A DNA stretch of 19,181 nt, from positions 1 through 19,181 of the forward strand of contig CAJUJW010000046.1 of NCBI GenBank assembly GCA_910586735.1. Direction: 5' to 3'. Under the pieces are notes generated by a model that searched no databases, was not told the DNA's origin, and saw only the letters and a program-made list of their open reading frames with translations. This DNA comes from an uncultured Oscillibacter sp. (GTDB lineage Bacteria > Bacillota > Clostridia > Oscillospirales > Oscillospiraceae). A program made the translations under genes and the position numbers. Of the stretch, positions 1 through 5,243 are shown piece after piece (position 1 is the stretch's first letter; each line of letters starts with the position of its first letter).

Positions 1-55
1 TCATGATCTTATTTCTTCTCTTGCGCGTCATCATCGCGCCTTTGACTCTAGCCAT
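1..55 (-). CDS. rplT: 50S ribosomal protein L20, N-terminal fragment (cut by window edge)
   Basis: Only the first 18 codons are inside the window. They read MARVKGAMMTRKRRNKIM, the highly basic, conserved start of L20, which binds 23S rRNA early in 50S assembly and in Firmicutes also represses its own operon through the leader RNA. The ATG at 55 has an AGGAGG ribosome binding site in the 20-nt gap after rpmI. It is the last gene of infC-rpmI-rplT, and both the order and the start sequence support the call. The rest of the gene lies to the left of position 1. Confidence 0.93.
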   Translation of the reverse strand, partial: MARVKGAMMTRKRRNKIM

Positions 56-75
56 TTTCTAAAAGCCTCCTTTTC

Positions 76-273
76 TTACTTGTAGGGGATCATCTTGCGG
101 ATGGCGTCTACATTGGTGGCGTCGGCATAGCCGCCCGTGCGGAGACGGCGGGTCCGCTTGGTGTCCTTTTTGGTCAGGATGTGGCTTTTAAAGGCTTTGG
201 CGCGCTTGACCTTGCCGGTCTTGGTGAGGTTGAATCTCTTTTTGGCGCCGCTGTGGGTCTTCAGTTTCGGCAT
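76..273 (-). CDS. rpmI: 50S ribosomal protein L35
   Basis: A 65-aa, very basic protein starting MPKLKTHSGAKKRFNLTKTG, the signature N-terminus of bacterial L35, at the usual family length. It is a structural component of the large ribosomal subunit. The ATG at 273 follows an AAGGAG ribosome binding site. It sits between infC (40-nt gap) and rplT (20-nt gap), the canonical operon order, and is expected to be controlled by the infC leader upstream. Confidence 0.97.
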   Translation of the reverse strand: MPKLKTHSGAKKRFNLTKTGKVKRAKAFKSHILTKKDTKRTRRLRTGGYADATNVDAIRKMIPYK

Positions 274-313
274 AACGATTGACTCCTTCCGTATTTTGAA
301 CTTACGATGTTTT

Positions 314-832
314 TTACTTGCCCGCCTTGGGAGAGAGGAAGATGGACATCATCCGCCCTTCCAGCTTGGCGGGCCGGTCCAGATTGGCAATCTCCGCGCA
401 CTGCTCGGCGAAGCGGGTCAGCAGGTCCCGCCCGATGTCGGTGTGCGCCATCTCGCGGCCGCGGAAACGAACAGAGACCTTGACCCGGTTGCCGTCGGCG
501 ATGAACTTCTGGGCGTTTCGGAGTTTCGTGTTGAAATCCCCGATGTCAATGCCCGGAGACATCCGAATCTCCTTGATCTCCACCACGTGCTGGTTCTTCC
601 GGGCCTCTTTTTCCCGCTTGCTCTGCTCAAACCGGAACTTCCCATAGTTCATCAGCTTGCAGACCGGGGGTTTGGCCTGGGGCGAGATCTTGACCAAGTC
701 CAGATTCTGTTCCTCGGCGATGCGCAGAGCCTGCGCGGGGGCCATGATGCCAAGCTGCTCGCCCGCAGGACCGATCAGACGGATCTCCTTGTCGCCGATA
801 CTCTCATTCAGTTCATGCACTTGCTTACTAAT
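314..832 (-). CDS. infC: Translation initiation factor IF-3 (probable ATT start)
   Basis: IF-3 binds the 30S subunit, prevents premature 50S joining and checks the start codon and initiator tRNA. The protein shows the family landmarks in order: EIRLIGPAGEQLGIM near the N-terminus, PPVCKLMNYGKFRFEQSKRE before the linker helix, VVEIKEIRMSPGID, and VRFRGREMAH in the C-terminal domain. At 172 residues it has the usual length. The start is unusual. A GGAGGTG site (841-847) lies 2 nt before a TTG (838) but 8 nt before an in-frame ATT (832-830) that opens ISKQVHELNES. The ATT is better spaced and fits the family habit of non-AUG starts, which let IF-3 repress its own translation. If TTG is used instead, the gene runs to 838 and is 174 aa. 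Confidence 0.95.
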   Translation of the reverse strand: MSKQVHELNESIGDKEIRLIGPAGEQLGIMAPAQALRIAEEQNLDLVKISPQAKPPVCKLMNYGKFRFEQSKREKEARKNQHVVEIKEIRMSPGIDIGDFNTKLRNAQKFIADGNRVKVSVRFRGREMAHTDIGRDLLTRFAEQCAEIANLDRPAKLEGRMMSIFLSPKAGK

Positions 833-847
833 GGTCAAAGCACCTCC

Positions 848-993
848 ATCCTAAAAATCACAAAACGCGGACGCCCCAAGGCATCCGCGCAACAACAAAC
901 CGCCCCTTGTCCGGCAGCTTTGAATGTTCGTTCTGAACCCCTTCGCTTTGTCGCTGGGGGTGAGGCGGATGCAATCAGCCTTCTTTGTTTTGT
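848..993 (-). promoter_or_regulatory. L20-type ribosomal protein leader controlling infC-rpmI-rplT
   Basis: The roughly 145-nt untranslated leader between the predicted start site and the infC RBS ends in the attenuator at 852-888. Near its 5' end, GCATCCGC (minus strand, 972-965) is an exact 8-nt complement of GCGGATGC in the 5' arm of the terminator, so pairing of the two would be an antiterminator. The Firmicutes L20 leader is known to precede this operon and to stop transcription when free L20 binds. The position, the mutually exclusive pairings and the downstream genes all match. I identified it from structure and context, not from a covariance-model match. Confidence 0.8.
852..888 (-). 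terminator. Attenuator terminator in the infC leader
   Basis: On the minus strand GCGGATGCC (888-880), a TTGG loop and GGCGTCCGC (875-867) form a 9-bp stem with one wobble, followed by the T-rich tail GTTTTGTGATTTTT (866-853). It ends just upstream of the infC ribosome binding site, so it must be a conditional terminator inside the leader rather than the end of an operon. Confidence 0.85.
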
Positions 994-999
994 CAATTT

Positions 1000-1028
1000 A
1001 GTATACCAGCCCCCCGCCGGATTGTCAA
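1000..1028 (-). promoter_or_regulatory. Sigma-A promoter of infC-rpmI-rplT
   Basis: On the minus strand there is a consensus TTGACA (-35, 1028-1023), exactly 17 bp, then TATACT (-10, 1005-1000). An A/T-rich block (1029-1060), which could act as an UP element, lies just upstream. The predicted start is near 993. This is a strong, near-consensus promoter, as expected for ribosomal protein genes. Confidence 0.9.
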
Positions 1029-1092
1029 CAAATATTTTTCTGTTTTCATGAATAATTTCCCGGCCCGGCGGCAAGAATAAACCCTGAACTCA

Positions 1093-1156
1093 CTGGAGGG
1101 TATCTTCAAGCCGGCGGAACGCCGGAACGTCCGGCCGGTTTGGAGATACCCTCTGG
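1093..1156 (+). ncRNA. Long stem-loop (23 bp) in the 5' leader of the 32-codon mini-gene
   Basis: Positions 1093-1115 pair without a break with 1134-1156 around an 18-nt loop; the core is a perfect GAGGGTATCT / AGATACCCTC. Four of the 23 pairs are G-U in plus-strand RNA and would be A-C mismatches in minus-strand RNA, so the structure favours a plus-strand transcript. It ends 6 nt before the strong RBS of the mini-gene. It could stabilise the 5' end, regulate translation, or be part of a small structured RNA. I do not recognise it as a known family. Confidence 0.7.
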
Positions 1157-1177
1157 AGCTGAAAGGAGGTGTTCTCA

Positions 1178-1276
1178 ATGGAGAACCGCAACAACCAGAA
1201 CCAGAACGAGCGCGAACAGAACCAGCAGAACAATCAGAAGGAGCAGCGCCAGAACCAGAAGGAAAACCGCAAGTAA
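1178..1276 (+). CDS. 32-aa Asn/Gln-rich basic mini-protein, unknown function
   Basis: The reading frame begins MENRNNQNQNEREQ and ends KENRK. Apart from the initiator Met it contains only five residue types: 10 Asn, 9 Gln, 5 Glu, 4 Arg and 3 Lys. It has no other hydrophobic residue and a net charge near +2. AAAGGAGGT (1162-1170) lies 7 nt before ATG, a near-perfect RBS. Codon choice is strongly GC-ended (CAG for every Gln, AAC for 9 of 10 Asn), as in highly expressed genes here, and an intrinsic terminator follows 16 nt after the stop. It is expected to be disordered and cytosolic. Gln/Asn-rich spore proteins (gamma-type SASP) have a comparable composition, but no sequence motif ties it to them. 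The function is unknown; that this is a real gene rests on the RBS, codon bias and terminator. Confidence 0.65.
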   Translation: MENRNNQNQNEREQNQQNNQKEQRQNQKENRK

Positions 1277-1292
1277 GCTCCTCTTTTTTGAG

Positions 1293-1327
1293 ACAGAGGG
1301 CAGGCTATGGGCCTGCCCTCTGTTTTT
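1293..1327 (+). terminator. Intrinsic terminator of the mini-gene unit
   Basis: A perfect 13-bp stem, ACAGAGGGCAGGC (1293-1305) with GCCTGCCCTCTGT (1311-1323), has a 5-nt loop and is followed by TTTT (1324-1327). The T run is on the plus-strand side. The opposite side carries T on plus (A on minus), so this is not a classic terminator for the convergent marR gene, whose stop codon abuts it at 1326. Confidence 0.85.
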
Positions 1328-1796
1328 ATATCTCTTCCTCTTTCGGCTCTCCCTCCGGCGGGAGGCCCACCTCCGGCATCAGCTCCCGGCTGACGATCTG
1401 GAGCATCTCCTCCAGCCGGCCGCACTCCTCCTTGGTAAAGCGGGTCTTGACCCGATCCATGACCGCGTCGATATAGTCGCTGGAGATATTGTAGTAGTCA
1501 ATATATTTCTGCGTGGGCACCAGGTGGTACTCCCGCCGGTCGCTGGCGGACTGGACCTTTCGGACGTAGCCCTTCTTGACCAGGCTGTTGACCTTATAGG
1601 CCGCGTTGGGCGGGGAGATGCGCATAAAGCTGGCGAACTCGTTGATGGTGGGGCTGCCCAGGGCCTGGATGGACTCCATGCAGAAGGTCTCCACGGTGGT
1701 CAGACTGACCTCCCGGTCCTGGAAGCGCCGGAAAATCTCCTGATAAAAGTGCAGCTTGAACTTTGAGTACACGCTGTTGAACGCCTGCTCCAGCAT
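1326..1796 (-). CDS. MarR-family transcriptional regulator, FabT-like
   Basis: A 156-aa protein with a MarR winged-helix fold: N-terminal dimerisation helix, HTH around residues 48-80 (PTINEFASFMRISPPNAAYK), and wing SDRREYHL at 85-92 with the typical D-R pair. ATG at 1796 is chosen over the upstream in-frame start at 1886 because a GGGGGAGGAGG site lies just before it and because the extension would overlap fabZ and contain the promoter. It follows fabZ at the end of the fatty acid operon but has its own promoter. In streptococci the MarR protein FabT sits in the fab cluster and represses it when bound to acyl-ACP; the same job is inferred here. The C-terminal tail is acidic and Pro-rich (PPEGEPKEEEI). 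The MarR class is secure, the FabT role less so. Confidence 0.88.
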   Translation of the reverse strand: MLEQAFNSVYSKFKLHFYQEIFRRFQDREVSLTTVETFCMESIQALGSPTINEFASFMRISPPNAAYKVNSLVKKGYVRKVQSASDRREYHLVPTQKYIDYYNISSDYIDAVMDRVKTRFTKEECGRLEEMLQIVSRELMPEVGLPPEGEPKEEEI

Positions 1797-1832
1797 AGTC
1801 CATCCTCCTCCCCCGGCGGTCTTTCCCTCCTG

Positions 1833-1861
1833 ATTATAACCGGACCCGGCGGAAAACACAA
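1833..1861 (-). promoter_or_regulatory. Promoter of the marR gene
   Basis: On the minus strand TTGTGT (-35, 1861-1856) and a perfect TATAAT (-10, 1838-1833) are separated by 17 bp, in the 76-bp gap between fabZ and the regulator. The regulator can therefore be made independently of the long operon as well as by read-through. Confidence 0.72.
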
Positions 1862-1872
1862 CGCTTGCTTTT

Positions 1873-2304
1873 TTATCCAATGGCAAAGGTCAGCTCCGCC
1901 ATCACGGCAATCTCGCCGTCCACTCTGGCGGTACACTCCCCCACGCCGATGGGGCCCTTCTGCTTCGTCAGGCGGCACTCCAGCTCCACCACGTCCCCGG
2001 GGACCACCTGCCGCTTGAACCGGGCGTCCTTCACCCGGCCCAGAAAGGCCAGCTTTCCCCGATTCTCCGGCAGGGCCAGCACCGCCACGCCCCCCACCTG
2101 GGCCAGGGCCTCGATGAGGAGCACGCCGGGCATCACGTGCTTCTGGGGGAAGTGGCCCTGGAAAAAGGGCTCGTTCACCGTGACGCACTTGATCCCCTTG
2201 GCCCACTGGCCCGGCTCGCCGTCCACGATTTTGTCCACCAGGGCGAAGGGGTAGCGGTGGGGAAGGATTTCCGCGATCTGATTGGAGTCATACTGCATGC
2301 CCAT
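1873..2304 (-). CDS. fabZ: 3-hydroxyacyl-ACP dehydratase FabZ
   Basis: FabZ removes water from 3-hydroxyacyl-ACP to give trans-2-enoyl-ACP in each elongation cycle. The 143-aa protein has the single hot-dog fold and the family motifs: LPHRYPFALVD (14-24), the catalytic His51 in FFQGHFPQKHVMPG, and Glu65 in LLIEALAQ. The ATG at 2304 uses GGAGGTG in the last codons of fabF, only 3 nt away, so the two are translationally coupled. No fabA or fabM homologue is present in the window, so how double bonds are introduced is not evident from this locus. Confidence 0.96.
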   Translation of the reverse strand: MGMQYDSNQIAEILPHRYPFALVDKIVDGEPGQWAKGIKCVTVNEPFFQGHFPQKHVMPGVLLIEALAQVGGVAVLALPENRGKLAFLGRVKDARFKRQVVPGDVVELECRLTKQKGPIGVGECTARVDGEIAVMAELTFAIG

Positions 2305-2307
2305 GGG

Positions 2308-3549
2308 TCACACCTCCCATTTCTTGAAGAGCAGGCTGCCGTTGTGCCCGCCGAAGCCCAGGGAGTTGGACAGGGCGCAGCGGATGTCCGCCTCCCGGCC
2401 CTTCCCCGGCGTCACATCCAGGTCGCACTCCGGGTCCGGGACCTGGTAGTTGATGGTGGCGGGGATGAAGCCGTCCCGCAGCGCCAGGGCGGAGAAGATG
2501 GCCTCCACGGCCCCCGCCGCCCCCAGCATGTGGCCGGTCATGGACTTGGTGGAACTGACGGCCAGCTTGTAGGCGTGGTCCCCGAAGACCGCTTTGATGG
2601 CGGCGGTCTCTCCCGCGTCGTTCAGGTGGGTGGAGGTCCCGTGGGCGTTGATGTAGTCCACGTCCTCCGGCCTGACCCCCCCGTCCGCCAGGGCGATGGC
2701 CATGGCCTCCGCGCCGCCGCTGCCGTCGGGCCGGGGGGCCGTCATGTGGTAGGCGTCGCAGGTGGCCCCGTAGCCGGAGACCTCCGCGTAGATTCTGGCC
2801 CCCCGGGCCAGGGCGTGGCCCAGCTCCTCCAGCAGGAGGACGCCCGCGCCCTCGCCCATGACAAAGCCGCTCCTCTCCGCGTCAAAGGGGATGGAGGCCC
2901 GGCTGGGGTCCTCCGTCTGAGAGAGCGCTTTCATGGAGGTAAAGCCGCCCACCGCCAGCGGGGTCAGGGCCGCCTCGCTTCCGCCGCAGAGCATGACCTC
3001 GGCGTAGCCGTCCCGGATATAGTGGAAGGCGTCGCCCACGGCGTTGGTCCCCCCGGCGCAGGCGGTGACCGGGCAGGAGCACATGCCCCGGAAGCCCGCG
3101 TCGATGGCCACTCTTCCCGCCGCCATGTTGCAGATGCCCGTGGGAATGAAGAAGGGGGACACCCGGTCCCAGCCCCGGGCGAGTCCCCGGTCGTGCTCCT
3201 CCTCGGTAATCCCAATGCCGCCGATGCCGCTGGACACAATCACCCCGCAGCGCCCGGCCTCGCGCTCCTCCGCCTGAAAACCGCTGTCCGCCAGGGCCTC
3301 CCTGGCGGCGGCCAGGGCAAACTGAGTAAACCGCCCCATGCGCTTGGTCTCCGGCTTGCCGAAGAGGGCCTCGGGGTCGAAGCCCTTGGCCTCGGCGGCC
3401 AGCTTGACCTTCATTCCGGCGGGGTCAAACTGGGTGATGGGCCCAATGCCGCACACGCCCTCCCGTGCGGCCCTCCAGCTCTCAGGAGCGGTGAGGCCCA
3501 AGGGCGTGACGGCCCCCAGGCCGGTAATGACGACTCTCCGTCGTTCCAT
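2308..3549 (-). CDS. fabF: 3-oxoacyl-ACP synthase II (KAS II)
   Basis: FabF condenses malonyl-ACP with the growing acyl-ACP, extending the chain by two carbons. The 413-aa protein starts MERRRVVITGLGAVTPLG and carries the Cys-His-His triad of the family: Cys164 in VTACAGGTNAV, His303 in NAHGTSTHLND and His340 in KSMTGHMLGAAGA. ATG at 3549 is preferred to the in-frame TTG at 3555 because AAGGAGGT ends too close to that TTG. The gap to fabG is 12 nt and to fabZ 3 nt. It is the only elongating ketoacyl synthase in the operon; there is no separate fabB. Confidence 0.97.
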   Translation of the reverse strand: MERRRVVITGLGAVTPLGLTAPESWRAAREGVCGIGPITQFDPAGMKVKLAAEAKGFDPEALFGKPETKRMGRFTQFALAAAREALADSGFQAEEREAGRCGVIVSSGIGGIGITEEEHDRGLARGWDRVSPFFIPTGICNMAAGRVAIDAGFRGMCSCPVTACAGGTNAVGDAFHYIRDGYAEVMLCGGSEAALTPLAVGGFTSMKALSQTEDPSRASIPFDAERSGFVMGEGAGVLLLEELGHALARGARIYAEVSGYGATCDAYHMTAPRPDGSGGAEAMAIALADGGVRPEDVDYINAHGTSTHLNDAGETAAIKAVFGDHAYKLAVSSTKSMTGHMLGAAGAVEAIFSALALRDGFIPATINYQVPDPECDLDVTPGKGREADIRCALSNSLGFGGHNGSLLFKKWEV

Positions 3550-3561
3550 AGTCAAACCTCC

Positions 3562-4308
3562 TTACATCGCCATGCCGCCGTCCACCGCCAGAACCTGGCC
3601 GGTGATATAGGCGGCGTCGTCGCTGGCCAGGAAGGCCGCGGCCTTCGCCACGTCCTCCGGCGCGCCCAAACGGTTCATGGGAATGGACCCCTGGGCGGCG
3701 GCGCGGGCCGCGTCCGTCAGGGCGGCGGTCATGTCCGTCTCGATAAAGCCGGGGGCCACGGCGTTCACCGTCACGCCCCGGGAGGCCAGCTCCTTGGCCA
3801 GGGATTTTGTCATGCCGACGACCCCCGCCTTGCTGGCCGCGTAGTTCACCTGCCCGGCGTTGCCCCGGAGGCCCACCACGCTGCTGAGGTTCACAATGCG
3901 CCCATAGCGCTGTTTCAGCATCAGCCTGGACACGGCTTTCATGCACAGGAAGGTCCCCTTGAGATTGGTGGAGATCACCGCGTCGAAGTCCGCCTCGCTC
4001 ATGCGCATGAGCAGGTTGTCCCGTGTGATTCCGGCGTTGTTCACCAGGATGTCGATCTGCCCGAAGGTCTCCACGGCGGCCTTTACCAGCGCGTCCACTT
4101 GGGCGGCGTCGGACACGTCGCAGCGGATCGCCAGGGCTTTGGCCCCCAGGGCCTCGATCTCCCGGACGGTCTCTTGGGCCGCCGCCTCGTTGCCGGCATA
4201 GCAGAGGACCACGCTGGCCCCGCCCTTTGCCAGCTCCAGGCAGACGGCCCGGCCCAGCCCGCGGCTGCCGCCGGTGACCAGGGCGGTCTTTCCCTCAAAG
4301 TTCATCAT
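3562..4308 (-). CDS. fabG: 3-oxoacyl-ACP reductase FabG
   Basis: A short-chain dehydrogenase that reduces 3-oxoacyl-ACP to 3-hydroxyacyl-ACP with NADPH. The 248-aa protein shows the cofactor loop TGGSRGLG (12-19), NNAG (90-93) and the catalytic set Ser143, Tyr156 and Lys160 (YAASK), plus the C-terminal GQVLAVDGGMAM typical of FabG. Its ATG overlaps the fabD stop by 4 nt (ATGA), so it is translationally coupled. Length, motifs and operon place all agree. Confidence 0.97.
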   Translation of the reverse strand: MMNFEGKTALVTGGSRGLGRAVCLELAKGGASVVLCYAGNEAAAQETVREIEALGAKALAIRCDVSDAAQVDALVKAAVETFGQIDILVNNAGITRDNLLMRMSEADFDAVISTNLKGTFLCMKAVSRLMLKQRYGRIVNLSSVVGLRGNAGQVNYAASKAGVVGMTKSLAKELASRGVTVNAVAPGFIETDMTAALTDAARAAAQGSIPMNRLGAPEDVAKAAAFLASDDAAYITGQVLAVDGGMAM

Positions 4309-5243
4309 CCGTTCTCCTTTACAAGCTGTTCCAGGGCCTCCACGTCCGCCGTGGTCTCCACGGCGTGAACCGGAAAGCCGGGGACGGTCTTTTTCACAAA
4401 GCCGCTGAGGGCCTTCCCCGGGCCGATCTCCACAATGGCGTCCAGGCCCATGTCGGCCATGCGGCGGATGGAGTCCTCCATGTAAACGCTGCTCTGGACC
4501 TGCCGCACCAGCAGGGCGGGGATGGAATCCTCCGGTCCCTTCTCCCGGCCCAGGCAGTTGAAGAGCACGGGAATCCCGGCCTCCCCAAAGAGAACGTCCC
4601 GGAAGCGGGCCTCCAGGGCCTCCCCGGCGGCCTTCATCAGCGGCGTGTGGAAGGGCCCGCTGACCTTCAGGGGCAGGCAGCGCTTGGCGCCTTTCTCCTT
4701 GGCCAGGGCGGCGGCCTTCTCCACCGCCGCCTTGTCCCCGCCGATGACCAGCTGTCCGGGACAGTTATAGTTGGCGATGACCACCACACCCAGGTCCCCC
4801 GCCGCCTCACAGGCGGCCTGGAGGGGTTCCCGGTCCAAGCCCAGAACGGCCATCATGGCGCTTGCGTGGCCTTGAGCAGCTTTTTCCATGGCCTGGCCCC
4901 GGAAGGACACCAGCTTTACAGCCTCCGCCGCGCAGAAGACTCCGGCGGCGTGGAGAGCGGAATACTCCCCCAGGGAGAGGCCCGCCGCCGCCGAGGGGAC
5001 AATGCCCTTCTCCCGCAGCACCGCCGTCAGTCCGGCGGCGAAGGCCACCATGCAGGGCTGGGTGTACCGGGTCTGATTCAGGACGCCCTCCGGGTCCTGG
5101 AAGCAGGTTTGTCTCAAGTCAAAGTCCACTTCCGCCTGGGCGGCGTCAAAGACCTGCCGGAAGGCGGGGTACGCCTCGTACAGGTCCGCCCCCATGCCGG
5201 GGTGCTGGCTGCCCTGTCCGGCGTATAAGAAACCGAGCTTCAT
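4305..5243 (-). CDS. fabD: Malonyl-CoA:ACP transacylase FabD
   Basis: FabD moves the malonyl group from CoA to AcpP, supplying the extender unit. The 312-aa protein starts MKLGFLYAGQGSQHPGMG. It has the nucleophile Ser90 in GLSLGEYSAL and His199 in VSGPFHTPLM. ATG at 5243 is chosen because the family N-terminus begins exactly there and it overlaps the preceding stop as ATGA. The longer open frame reaching 5435 is only read-through of the upstream gene's other frame. It is followed by fabG, again with a 4-nt overlap. Confidence 0.96.
   Translation of the reverse strand: MKLGFLYAGQGSQHPGMGADLYEAYPAFRQVFDAAQAEVDFDLRQTCFQDPEGVLNQTRYTQPCMVAFAAGLTAVLREKGIVPSAAAGLSLGEYSALHAAGVFCAAEAVKLVSFRGQAMEKAAQGHASAMMAVLGLDREPLQAACEAAGDLGVVVIANYNCPGQLVIGGDKAAVEKAAALAKEKGAKRCLPLKVSGPFHTPLMKAAGEALEARFRDVLFGEAGIPVLFNCLGREKGPEDSIPALLVRQVQSSVYMEDSIRRMADMGLDAIVEIGPGKALSGFVKKTVPGFPVHAVETTADVEALEQLVKENG

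Noticed and set aside
137..1051. A 304-codon plus-strand frame opposite rpmI and infC
   Set aside because: It is antisense to secure ribosomal and initiation factor genes, runs through the infC leader and promoter, and has no RBS or recognisable motif.
1050..1079. Possible sporulation sigma-G promoter for the Asn/Gln mini-gene
   Set aside because: GAATA at 1050-1054 fits the -35, but CAAGAAT at about the right spacing matches too few positions of the expected -10, so it cannot be claimed.
2137..4368. A 743-codon open frame on the plus strand across fabZ, fabF and fabG
   Set aside because: It is the exact antisense of three clear fatty acid genes. Long antisense frames are common where third positions are GC-rich. 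It has no RBS, and its Gly/His/Arg/Val-rich composition has no domain features.
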